In this document: in pieces, positions 45,357-57,230 of the stretch
Layout of the letters: the number at the start of each line of letters is the position of its first letter
Numbering within the stretch: the stretch's first letter is position 1
The notes under the pieces: generated by a model
Database searches by the model: none
The model's input: the letters and a program-made list of their open reading frames with translations, nothing else
What the model was told of the DNA's origin: nothing
Program-made: the position numbers and the translations under genes
Assembly: GCA_007258455.2 (NCBI GenBank)
Contig: VDFB02270651.1
Span: 703,353,360 to 703,417,359 of the forward strand
Length of the DNA stretch: 64,000 bases
Origin: Sequoia sempervirens
Taxonomy: Eukaryota > Streptophyta > Pinopsida > Cupressales > Cupressaceae
Reading direction: 5' to 3'

Positions 45357-47689
45357 TCCTCTCTCTCCAACACCAACCTGACAACCCCAACTGTCTACTC
45401 TGCAGCCTTTGCTCTATCACATAACTCATCTTACTCCTGCCTTAGATCGGTCCTATCCCTCAGCATATTTTTCACCTACCTCCTCAGATCCTCCCTATCT
45501 CTCTCTACCTCCTGTAGGGCATGTGAAGATACCTAGTCTGCCAACCCTCCATCATCCCTTTGTCCCCTTGTCTGTATTTTGGTGACCTCAACCTACAATC
45601 TATCCCTTTCCACCAACAACTCACTCCTCTCCCACTGCAGCTCTCCCAGTTATCCCCTCAACTCCTTTGCCTCCTCTACCTCCAACGCAGCCTAATCTGC
45701 TAGTGCCCCATAGTCTCTTTGACCCTCTACCTCTACTCTGGACACCTTTGCTTCCAGTTGGGTCACGTCTACTCATAGCCTGCCCACCTCGGCCCGCAGT
45801 ACATCTCTCTTTGTCTCTACCTCATACACATGTTGTGCTACCTCATGTGCCAAGTTCCTATAACCTCTCTGTCCCTTTGTCTACACCCTGCTCACCTTAG
45901 CCACCAACCTACTCCTCTCAGCCTTCAAATCCTTGAGTCTTTGCTTTGCAATCCATAGCCTCGCTAGGGCCCCTCTCAATAGTACGGCTGGGTCCTCCAG
46001 TGGCAGTGGTACGTATGGTACTACGAGCAATGGATCAACCTCAGGAGCATCTACCTCCATTGCCTCCCCCTGTGGATTGTCTCTCCTCCTCTACCTCAGC
46101 CTCCTCCTGACCTCTCCTTTGTTGTCCTCCTCTCCTCCTCACTCTCCTCTGATGGTCCTGTCTCTCCTCCCCCACCTCAACCTCCTCCTATCCTCTCCTT
46201 TGTTGTCCTCATCCCCATCCTTTATCCAGCTAGTCTCATCTCATCCTCTGGACCGAAGCCATGTGCCTCTATAATCGGGTCCACCATCATAATTCATGTT
46301 GGTCGGTGATGGGCCCACCATGCGGAGAATCTCACTATCATCCCTGCATCTGCTCTCCCTCCTCTCCTGCCAGGGTAAGGTACCTCCTAAAGTTCCTCCC
46401 ACTATTGTCTCATGAATTCTGTTATAATCAGATCCCCCCATGGTCGCTCTTGAGTGATTCGTCTAAATCTCTATGGTCCTAGAGGGATGTCCTACGGAAC
46501 TCTGTATTGTCTCCGCACTCTATCCACCTTGTGTAGCTCCACTATTTAGGGCTCTCTCTCGATCAAATAGGACATTGTGTAGAAGTATCCTCTATGTCTC
46601 TCCTCATCCTCCCTCCATCTAGAGAACCGTAGCATCATGTATGGCCTCCATACTATCTGATCCTCCCGTAAATCATCTAGCCTCCTCTATCTATCTAGAT
46701 CACCGGTGCCTTGATAATGAAATCTCCAGTCATACTCATTCATGTACCAGTATGCCACTAGTAGTGTAGGATCTTGCTCCCCTCATGTCACAACTCCTAG
46801 CCTGGTCACACTAATGTGCTCCCAGGCCCATACATGTAACAACGTCACATGTGTAACACTAAGTGCCCCTTCAGTAGCACACCACATGCATGTCCCTGTA
46901 TAACTATGCCAATACACATTTACCCCATGTGAAATCTCCCTCCCTCTGCCCCACAATATGTCGAACAACCTCCATGACCTTGAGAATGCAAAAATGTTTG
47001 CTCCTGTCTAGCAGCAAAATCCTGCTAATCAGACCGCCAAGGTATAATGGTAATGGAGGTACTCCTAGTCCTAAGCATCTATCTAGATCCAAATCCATCC
47101 CCTCAATCGGTAAGTCGTCTCGTCCAAAGAGGACCTCTAGGGTCCGGTCTAGCTCCTGCTCCTCTGACCTCATCCAACTCACCAGATGGTCTGCTATCGG
47201 TAACAGCAAGATCCTCCACACATCCTCTAAGGTAAATGTCATCTCCCCTATCGGGCAATGGAATGTGGATGTCTCCAAGCTTCATCACTCCATCAATGCA
47301 GTCAACAGTGCTCGATTTGCTCTAATAATGGGGTACCGCAACATATGAAGCAAACTTGCTCGTGGTAGTGTTGCATGTTCCTCCCCATTCATCACTGTGA
47401 TCATTGCCTCCAAAACCTCTGACCACCTCTCCTGCATCTGCAAGCTCTCAAACCATTGCATTCACACCACACAACATGTCAGTCACTTACCCAATCTCCT
47501 CATTCTCATCCCCTTTTGTCCCATTTTTATCCCCTTTCTTACCCACCCTGGGTTTCTCTCATATGTCTAAATATTCTCTCCTCAATTCATCCTTTTTCCA
47601 TTTTCTACCCTTGTTTGGCAAGTTGCTTCCTTTTCACATCCAACTCTTTCACCTTGGGCCTTCTTCCCCCTTTTTTCGAGCCAATCCAC

Positions 47690-48200
47690 TCAGGCTTTGG
47701 GCGAATTCGTCTATATCCTAGGAGAATCCGCATTTAGGCGAATTCGCCCAGGATATGGGCGAATCCACTAGCGAGCAGATCAGCCTAGGCTTTGGGAGAA
47801 TCCGCTAGAGGGCGGATCTCCCTAGGCTTTGGGTGAATCCGTCGAAAGGCAGATCCACCCACTAGCTGGGCAGGTTCACCCGGCCTTTACTGCCGCTGTT
47901 GGTCAGGCAGCCTCGCCCGACCAATGGGTGAATCTGCCATCGGGTGGATTCAACCATTCGTTGGGTGGGCTCACCCAGTCTATCAGCTGGGCAGCCTCGC
48001 TCGACCGACGGGAAAATTTGTAACTGAGCGGATTTTCCATTCGCCGGGCGGGCTTTCTCATGCTGTCGGTCGGGTGACCTCGCCCATTCGATAGGAGAAA
48101 TCATTCTCGGGCGGATTCACCCATCCTATGAGCAGGTTCACCCGTGGCTCGTGTGGATTCACCCAGGTCTTCCCCAACCCCCCCATTTCTAAGTAGAATC
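47690..48200 (-). repeat. GC-rich GGGCGAATCC-type repeats in PMD intron
   Basis: Degenerate units of about 36 bp with (G)GGYGAATCCRC and GGCGGATYCMCCC, many partly palindromic. The GGGCGAAT core is the one seen in the leader arrays at 31142-33440 on the other side of the Tat coding region. Confidence 0.7.
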
Positions 48201-48548
48201 ACTCGAATTATGGGTGAACCCCCCTTTTTTTGTTTCATTTTTTCCCTTTTTACTTTATTTGGCTGAATTTTCCCCTTAAATAGGAGAATTTTCCCCCTTG
48301 CCTACCGCCTTTAAACAAGAAATTTTTCCTACAAATTGGGCGAAATCAAAATTCTACCAATTACCCATTTTACTAACCTACTCGAACCCCAAAACCCATA
48401 TTTTCAAAATACTTAAAAATTTAAACAATCTGGTCAAAATCACAAAGAGGGTTTGGGAACTAACCTAGCGTGGAACTACACACTCATGGTAGAACCGTCG
48501 CACCTCATCCCCCTGATAGATGATCTGGTCATCGTACTCCTCAGCCAT

Positions 48549-48911
48549 CCTTGTCACCTTCTTATTCTCCTCTCTCTCTCACTCAACTGCCAAGTGTGCA
48601 AATGAGGACTAGTAATTCTTAAAATTACTATATGTAGCTCTTCCCTCTTTTTTTTTACCTTTTTTAAGTTTAGGGTATTTTTACCCTTTATTTATCCCCT
48701 TTTTCATTTACTTAATCCTCTAACTTCTACGGGCTGCCATTTGCACACCGTGTGTTCGTTTTCCTCCATTCAAAAGCCAATCTTCATGGTTTTTTGAGCT
48801 CTATCCCATGGTACCCTTCGTTTCATCATATCAAGAAGTTGCCCAGGGCCCATTTTTCTTCCCCATCCACCCTCTCGAGGGGACATACCCTACCATTTTC
48901 CTACATTCTAA
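48549..48911. other. Spacer between PMD gene start and long-LTR element
   Basis: Would hold the PMD gene promoter on the minus strand; no TATA box recognised. Pyrimidine-rich. Confidence 0.4.
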
Positions 48912-51900
48912 TGGCACTCTCAAATTTTGCAAATTTGAGATGCCCATTTCAAAAAATTTGCCTCTGCACTTTCAAAACTGCACTCAAGAAATCTGCCTGA
49001 ATGACCTACTTTGGAGGGTCATAGTTTGAAGCTTGTTGATTTTCGTGAAAAACCCCTTTGCACACTCACTCATGTGTCCTATGTGAGTAGGCATGTCAAT
49101 TTTCAGCATCCCACGATGATTCTTGTCAGGATTTCAAAAAGTGAAGCTGGAGGGTTTTGACATTTTTCTGCTATTTGTAAACGTTTAGTTTTGCAAAGTT
49201 GCCTCCCATTTGAGCTTGCATTTTGCAACTAGTTGATCATTAAGAGAAAGTGAATGTTGTTATGCATTCTCCATACCAATATGATCTCACATTTCAATTT
49301 TCAAAGCCTCACGAGTTGATTTTCTATTTTTAGCAGATCAAAACTTAATGGAATTTCTTCAATTTTGCACTTAAACCTTTCTAAGAGGCCAACTTTGACC
49401 TTTAGTATTTTGTGGAGATTGATGATTGAGGCTAATCCCTCTTGCACACATTTTCACTATACTAGGGTGATCTACTGTGTCCAGTGGCAGCTCGCCAGGA
49501 GTTGATTTGGCATTTTTGCAACGAGGTGATTTCATCAATTTTAATTTGTTCAAAACAATTACATTCGCAGAAAAGTCTAAGAGGGAAACTTTTTCAATTA
49601 ATAACTCTCACCTCGTGAATCCTTTTGTTGAGTTGTCTATTGCATTCATTCTCTGGACCAATGGCTACATTCCTGTAAGTTTTTAGGTCTTCACCAGGCC
49701 GTTTGCTCAGTTTTCAAAGCCAATTCTAGAGCCTACTTGACCAAATTTGAACATTTTGCAAACATGTTAGAAAGTGATTTTAATGACAACCCAGTTCACT
49801 ATTTCACTTTCGAAGCATTTAGAAGTTGTCTCAGATCAATTTGAACACAAAAGTTGTTTCAAAATGAAAAAAAAATTAGTCGAGCCACATGGAGCCCGAC
49901 ATGCTTTGCATAGTATGAGATTGCAAATGTTTGCAACATTGCAACCACTTCAAATAAATCATTTTGGTTGAACAAATATGGTATAAAATTCTCATAGGTG
50001 TGCTATCAAATTGGTAAGCTTCGGGGTGTTCAGCATCGTTTCTTAAAGGTTCTATATGGCTCACACAATGTTACAATAAAAGGTTGTCAATAAGGATTTC
50101 AGCATTGATTTTGAAAGAAGAGACATGTGATACGAGGAGGATTATATTTGGAGAAAGGTGCTTCACTTGAGTTGCCATGGGGTCAAGTTGCTAGACCATT
50201 TGAACAACTACATGATGCTTAAAGGATAAATCTTAATGCCTCTAAGTGATATAAGGTTTATCAAATGTTTTAAGTATGGTGCAATAAAAAGCTGAATGGA
50301 AACATTGATGCAGATAAAGGTGAAATACAGGCTGCATTCTAAATCTTGAAATTGATCAGAGTGTAAGATCGGGGGAATACCCATGACAGAAGGAGCTCAA
50401 TGGAAAATGTAGCAAAAATTCATCTGTTTAAAACCTTTAAGAACTCTCAAGCAAACGCAAGAGGAGGGAATCCCATCAAAGCATAAAGAGTAAAATGTTC
50501 ACAAAATGCATTTATTGAAAAGACTTTAGAAATTCCAACCAATAAAAATGGTGAAGCCACGCCAGAAGGTCTTCAAGGGGCGCAAATAGAGTAAATATAT
50601 ATGTTGAAAGCTTTAGAAACTTGCAAGTAAATGCACTGAGAGGTGAAGGGCAGTGACTGAAGGAGCTGCTACAGGAAACATTGAACAACCAGTGGGCATC
50701 ATGGAAGGAATTAGATGGAAGAATGTCACACCCAGCATGTGCACAATGAATTTGTTGAATGAAGTTTTCAACGCAGCCACCAATGCATTGAAAGTATAGA
50801 GATTCATTGAGGAAAACAGGTGGAAGGTTGTTAGAGATGCGTGGTTTGAGGACATAAACAACCATGAACAATAAAGAGCCGTGCATGGGGGGCTCAGAGG
50901 TTGCAAAACAGAGCAGCATGACTCATGCACAAGAGGTAACAACTACTATAAGTGCAAATGGACACTGATATAAATGTTTAAGAAGGGGCCACACCATGTG
51001 CATTCTAAAGGAAACAAACATGTACATGCATGAGAAGCATAAATGAATGCCTCAATGAAATGTAACCTCATGGAATGCCATGAGTAGGATATGCTCAAGA
51101 TAAAATGTTGAAAATGCTTTAAAAATCTCAAGAAAATGTAAAATAAAAGAATATAACGCTATTGAAGACTACATGCATCTACCAAGGTATACAAGGAAAC
51201 TATGAAAGAGGCTCGATGCATCATTTGCAGTGGGGGAAAAAATTGTGAAGTGGTTGTGTTGATTGATGCCGCCCTGAACAGAAATGGGAGCTACCATAAT
51301 GACACGAGATGATATGCAGAGCTCAAGAGAGAAATGAACAAAGCGAAAAAGAAGAAGATTAGGGCAAAAAGAAATTGCAGAGCACATGAGAATGAACGCA
51401 CAAGTGAAATTAGGGTTGAAACAAGCCAAACAAGATCGACGGTTGTGATGAAGCAAGATGAAACTCTAGCAAGATCCCAGTTGTCCCTCGTTGGCTCGCC
51501 AAATAAAGGTGTTCACTCGTTAATTTGGGCAAGATCTGTGAAATCACGCCAGGTGGCGGCAATGGACCCTGAGTTACCTTGTCTAGAAAGGCACGTGGGT
51601 GTGCGGGAGAATGAAGGGTTGGAAAGAATAAAATAATTGCCAAACAGAAATATTAAAGGTTTTAGTCTATCTCGCTATCTCGCGAGGTTTAAAAGGCTCA
51701 CCTCTATTTTTAGCGAGATCAGCGTGAATAAGACACATGGGACAGTGGATCCGACAAAGTCTTCATAAAATGATGCCTTTTCATGTGTACGGGTAAAATT
51801 TGAATGGGGCTCCATAGTTGTAATTTCTATTTTTCTTTTTCCACAAAAGAAAAATATTTTAAAAGTTGAAATATTTCCCGTAAAAATACAAATGGTTGAC

Positions 51901-53437
51901 CCAGCAAATGAAAATATTTGCCCGACAAGGTAATGTGTTTTATTATTCAAAGTCAAATATTTTAAATTTTCACTTTGAAAGGTGAAATTTAAATATTCAC
52001 AAGAACTGTTTTTATGAAACATTTAACATTGTTTTGTTGGGCAGTAAAATAAGGGCTCATGGGTGAAATAAAAATTTTCCCAGTGTGGTGATTCACTTGA
52101 AATGGGGTCTTTACCATTTTGAATGGTTAAAATGAGAAAATCACGGGAAACATTTTGTTTGCCTGGGATAAAATTTAGAAAGACTTTATTTTATTTAAAA
52201 GGAAAATGTTTTAAAGTGCAAAGGGAAATATCTTACTTTGTTCAAGTAAAATAAAATGTTTCTATAGTAAAGTAAAGGCAGAAAATGGAGTTTTCACGGG
52301 AAAAGAAGACATTTCAGCTGCTGGTAAATGAAGTGGATTTTTCTCACATGGCAAAATTTTCAGTTGCTTGCAAACAGAACAAAGGCAGATTGAGAGGAAA
52401 ATTTTGTTTGAAGAATAGAGAGGAGAGATGCCTTGAGTTTGTTGTTGATCAACGGTGGATGAAATCTCCAGATAGCTTCTATGGATCAGATTGATTTTAG
52501 GGCTGCTTTTCTTTCTTGTTTTATTCTCTTCTCTCATTTGTAAAAAATTTTGGGTTCCAATTTCAGAAAGCTCTGCAAGTCAAGCAAAAGCTCTGGGTAG
52601 ACTATAAAGCTAGGAGGATTGTAATTAAGTCATTAAATTTGAAGTGTGTGTTTTGAATTGTGCTTTTCATGTATATTTTAGCTGATAATTGTCTCCATTT
52701 CTGAGATGTATTACTCTTTTGGGATTCAATAATAAAGTTATCTGAGTCTTTTCATGTGCAATGGTTGCATCTGTTGTTGTCTTCTGCTCATTGAATAGTG
52801 CAATTGCTTTAATAAATCACAAGCTGAGCTTATTATTTCCTATTATTTGGGGAGTAGTGTAATTACTTCAGCAAATGTGATAGGAGTATTATGCTTCAGG
52901 TGGATTTTGTAAAGAATGATTATCAGATGAAACTTCAGTGGTCTTGTCAAAATTTGATAACAATTGCAAAGATCTTTAGAATATGTTTAGCGTTGTAGGA
53001 TGAAATACTTTTTTATATAACTCCATAGCCCATTTTCTAGCACTGGTTAGGTTTTCATGCTTCTGCTATTTTCAGCTTGGTCCCAAATCTTTTAAATCAT
53101 AAATCATTTCAATTATATATGTTGAGTTTTGTGTTTGTCTCGTTCTTCATGCTGGTTAGTGAAATTCACTCAATGTCTTCCCAATACTGAGTGATATTTT
53201 ATGTTTCTCAGCATAATTCTATGAGAACATTATATATTGAGCAATATCATGTTAATTGTATGTCCAAATCTTTAGATGTTGTTGAAGGGTCACCCCCCTA
53301 GGTTTTACAAAGCATGAAGTGCAGGGGAAATGTGTGTTAATCCCATTTCATGTTAGTTGGCCAACTCAACCTTTGAATCTGAACATAAGAAAGTGGCTTG
53401 TCTTTAGGATTCAATTGTTCTGTTGATATTTGATTCA
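48912..53437 (+). repeat. Long LTR, 5' copy
   Basis: 4526 bp, aligned throughout with 57231-61780. Contains a TTTAAAAGG TATA-like site near 51689 (also near 60031 in the other copy) and AATAAAG near 52731. A 22-bp stretch present near 58455 of the other copy is absent here. Short open frames inside both copies are not supported as genes. Confidence 0.88.
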
Positions 53438-53448
53438 TTGAAATAGAA

Positions 53449-53467
53449 TGGCGACTCTGTTGGGGAC
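53449..53467 (+). promoter_or_regulatory. Primer binding site of long-LTR element
   Basis: TGGCGACTCTGTTGGGGAC, 11 bases after the LTR edge. It fits the TGGCGACTCYRCTGGGGA-type site found in Ogre/Tat gypsy elements, reported as tRNA-Arg-primed. Confidence 0.75.
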
Positions 53468-54098
53468 AATTCTCATTCTCCAATTGAAACCGATTTTCAT
53501 AAAGTCATATTATTGATTGCCATTCTAAATTTAGTTCAATTATTGAAGGATTTCAAGCCTGGATGAACATTTGTTGTAGTGAACCTGATTATTTTATGAT
53601 CTGTGGTGCTCTACTGGTGGAAGGAACTCATAAATGATTTACATGTGAAAGAAATTCATAATGCTTGAAGTTTAGTCCTCTATAAAGAGAGGTGGCGACT
53701 CTTTCAGGAAGAACTTGTTGAAGAGGTGAAAAAGTTCCAGATCTACAAATTTCCAGAACAATTTGCAATAGTTGCAATATTCCCAAGTATTCTTCACATA
53801 TTTGAACATCATAGAAAGAAATTTATGTTCCCTATTTAGTGATTTAGCACTAGGAAAGGGAAAGAATAGTGTGTTTAAATTTGCACACTTCCATTTGGTG
53901 GATCTGTTGAATGTAATTGTAGTTCCATTGAAAGAATTTTGTCTAGTGCTCAAATATTTCATAGTTTGGATGGTTAGAATGCATTTGCATATTCTAGGAA
54001 TTTCCATCCATTTACATTGTCATATGTTGGTTATTGCCATGTCAGCAATTGTCATAGTTGTCCAACATTTGGTCATGGTTGACATTATACACAATTAG

Positions 54099-54991
54099 TT
54101 GCACCTTAATTTAAATATATCCATGGATCACCAAGCCATAAGAGGGATTGTCAAGAAACTTCCTAAGTCTGATAGGAACTCAAGAGTGCATAAGTATAAG
54201 ATAAGGCATGAATGGAAAGTTGTGTTTGAAAGAGGACTTAGAGAGATGGATGAAAGACACCGGATTTTTCAACAAGTCTGATTAAGAGATAGTCATATTG
54301 CATCTACTTGTCCAGTCAGTGCACCTTTTTTCAATTCCTTTGACCCATTGTATGCTCAATTAGATTTATCATGGGTTGATTACAAAGTTGAAAGTATGTT
54401 AGCTCGAGTTTATAAGGAGATGCCTAGATTTTATGGATATAATGTTTGTGAAGGAGATGCTCATGTCAAAAAAAATTCTAGCTTCATGGAGAAACATTCA
54501 TTTGAATATCAAGATATGTGGATGAGATTATTTGACAAATACCTTGAAGCAAGAGCTCGAGATTGGTATTTGATTTTTCCTGAGAAGTCATTTCCTTGTT
54601 GGGATAAATTAGTGGTTGCTTATAGAGAAGAATTTGCAATAGAGAATAATTTACAAGAGAGCCCCCTGACCTCGTCATGAGGTTAAAGCAGATCAAGAAA
54701 CAAGATGAAGAGTCAAGTGTTGATTTCAGTCATAGATTTGCTACTGCCTTGTCACTAATCCCAAAAAATTTTAGACCTAGTACATCAAGTTGTATTCATA
54801 TGTACTTTGAAGCTTATGAAGAAGGATCTAGTGCACTGTTGAAATATTTCAAAATATTGAGCATGCATATGGCTTACACAGTTTTGGATAATCTAGAGAA
54901 ACAAAGGAATGAGTATGTGCAAAGCTTGTTGTCTTCAATTTTGGATAAACATGCTGATGAAATCAGCAATTATGTGAATACAAATGATTAG
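54099..54991 (+). pseudogene. gag: Gag-like protein of long-LTR element
   Basis: First frame 54099-54680 with one TGA (54279-54281). It contains a retrotransposon-gag-like core: MWMRLFDKYLEARARDWYLIF, then CWDKLVVAYREEFAIENN (54515-54650). A frameshift near 54670 moves the reading to the frame starting 54677 (MRLKQIKKQDEESSVDFSHRFA), which fits the second half of the same core, and runs to TAG 54989-54991. Assignment rests on the Trp-Tyr/Trp-x-x-Leu pattern and placement after the PBS. The similarity is moderate; no zinc knuckle follows. Confidence 0.55.
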
Positions 54992-57100
54992 AGGTCTTCA
55001 GACAAGTGCACACTTGAGAGGGTTGAAGATGAGAAAGATGCACTATCAAGTGATGAGAAAGTTGTTAATGAACAACTTATAGAAGAAGTGTACCCAAATG
55101 CAAATCAAAAGCTAATTCTCCCAAGCCAAGAACCTAAAGAGGAATATCAATTGGACTTACTCTTTGAAGAAGAGAAGTGCAATGGGCAATGTGATGTTAC
55201 AATTGATCATGTCAATCCTACATGGGTTGAATGTAGCTTTGGTACAAATATCCATGATGAGACATTTGAATTTGTTGATTTAAGGAACTCTCTTGAGAAC
55301 ATCAGTTTACTAGCTGCAAGTGATGAAGAATGCAATGAATTTCAGCTTGAAATACAAGCCACAAGCAGCTGCAATGAGGAAACTATTCATGGTTTTCAGT
55401 TTGACAATGAAGATGTTTATGTCTACCCTCAAGAGGATGAAAGTGACAAGCTCGGTGAAGACACCCATTCCAGTGCTGAGATGCAAAGTGATGGGGATTG
55501 TTGTTATGACAACCCAGAAGTGAGTAAGGATGAACAAATAGACAGTCTATTCTCTATGATGGATGGTAACCATGCATGTGACAATGTTCTTAGCAATTCA
55601 ATCTCTTGTGATTGGGGAACTCCCATTTATGATCAACATTTTGATTTCTCAGATTTTGATGATGAAGACACCTTGGGATATCCTGATTTGCAATTTGATA
55701 GTGCATTCAATTCAAGTGAAGGTCAAGAAGAGGAAGTAGTTAAAATTATAGATCAGAGCAATGATCTATTGAGTTGTGAACAAATTTCAGATCTGTTGAC
55801 CACAAAATATCAGAAATATGCACATGAAGATGACTTTCAATTCTTGTGTGCAACTCCTATTGTCTTTGACAATGATGATGATCTTCAAGATGCAAGGTAT
55901 GATGCAAGTGAATTTGATTCTCCTTCAAATCATGAACTAGCTGATGATGATGATGATGATGTGGATGAAGACAAGAAACTATTTGATTGCAATGATGCAA
56001 TGTACAATGAGTATGACAGTGTGCATGATGATGCAAACTCAAAAATCTATTTTGATGAGTTTGAAGCAGGAGATAACCATGAGCTTTGTCCATTTGATGA
56101 ACCAAGTTTTGAAGATTGTAATGCAGATTTAAACAAGTCTTTGTTTGCTGAATTGAATGAGCCTAGTCACGAGTCTTTTCATGTGAATGTTGATGTTGAT
56201 TTCAATGAGAAATTAGATTATGCTTTTGAACTAGAATTGCTTGTTGTTGAGCAAGCTTGTCACACTGAAGATGATGATACCTTATGTTTAGAGAATGACT
56301 ATGTGACTACAGATGATGATGAGTCATAAATCTCTTATGACTCTCAATACTAGCATGATGAAGAACAGTTACAAAGTGTGCTAATAGATGAGTGTATCTC
56401 TTTGGATACACTTGGAGATAGTTTGCATGATGAGCCAGATCCTTTTGTAAGTTCTTGTGACGGTTTCAATTTTGACATGCAAACTAGTGATCATAATGAG
56501 CTTAACAATTCCAGCCATGTAGCAGAATGTGAGTGCTATTTTTGCTAGTTGGAAGAGGTTTTCACAGAATGTGGCAATGTGCAAAGTGTTGAAGCAAGTT
56601 GTTTTCAGCTTGAGGGTGATTCATATGATGAACATGATAAGTTGTTGCCACATGATAATTAACACTTTGAAAGTATGCCTGAATTTTTTATGCACAGTGA
56701 CTATGAACATGTTGATAGTGTTGAATATGATTGCCTATTAGGAGGTACCAACATGTTTAATCAGGCAGATGGTTGTGATCAGACTATGCTTTCATGTGGT
56801 CTTGATCACTATCCTCAGATGTTGCCTCTTGATACAAACACACAAAATGATGAAGGTGGCAGTGATGTGGCCTATTTGATTTGGTTGCCACTTGATGACA
56901 AATCCGAACAGAGAGAAAGTGTCCACTTGCACGAAGGCAGCCTGATACTTGTGTTTGCAGAGGTGCTGTCACTAGTGTTGTTATCGTTTGACAGAGGCAA
57001 ACATGAGGTGAGGGAGATCAGCTCTTTCTACATAATTATGTTTGACAAAGGTAAATGTTCACTCCCATTTTTCATTTGGTGGCCCAGGGTCACCAGATGA
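54992..57100 (+). pseudogene. Long acidic (Asp/Glu-rich) frame of long-LTR element, unknown function
   Basis: Same frame as the second gag half. Open 55088-56329 (413 codons), then only isolated stops (56327, 56352, 56549, 56660) before 56675-57100 (141 codons, stop 57098). The protein is strongly acidic, with an Asp run near 55942-55970, scattered Cys and His, few Lys and no transmembrane segment. The tail from about 56980 is more basic and hydrophobic. A TAG at 54989-54991 is all that separates it from gag, so gag and tail were probably one polyprotein of about 1000 residues. I recognise no domain. The retained openness, compared with the shredded pol genes around it, is notable. Confidence 0.55.
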
Positions 57101-57230
57101 AGTTGAAAAAGAAAGATGATTAAGGAGCAATTTCAGAACACCCAATGGACTCAAAATTTAGTCTACTCCCTAGAGATCTGGAGTCTTGCTATGCCCACAG
57201 GGGGCACACATCCCCAGTCAGAGCCACTGA

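Larger units (their letters stand above)
44786..48548 (-). pseudogene. Plant mobile domain (PMD) plus coiled-coil gene, antisense in Tat element
   Basis: Exon 1 reads from ATG 48548 to 48465 (28 codons), ending TAG before GTTAGT; CAG-to-TAG at a normal donor fits decay. An intron holding GC-rich repeats follows. Exon 2 begins about 47470 and carries PMD motifs: MQERWSEVLEAM, LPRASLLHMLRYPIIRANRALLTAL, ETSTFHCPIGEMTFTLEDVWRILLLP (47280-47200). After a frameshift near 46920 comes LLHVWAWEHISVTR (46830-46790). The C-terminal half (46240-44940) is a decayed coiled coil with Leu-Gln-Gly-Glu-Arg-Asp repeats, ending at a donor-like AAG/GTAAGA (44786). PMD proteins include host silencing factors (MAIN/MAIL) and many transposon-borne forms. 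Its place between pol and the 3' LTR argues for an element-borne copy. Tandem stops precede the ETSTFH motif. Coiled-coil fusion is the unusual part. Confidence 0.75.

Noticed and set aside
44976..45536. 186-codon Ser/Leu-rich plus-strand frame
   Set aside because: It is the complement of the coiled-coil repeats of the minus-strand PMD gene, whose motifs are convincing.
54000..54090. Cys/His cluster possibly forming a zinc finger just ahead of the long-LTR element's gag
   Set aside because: It lies in a frame with stops on both sides and the spacing fits no standard finger.
55857..56105. His-rich minus-strand frame
   Set aside because: Complement of the GAT/GAC-rich acidic frame; a composition artefact.
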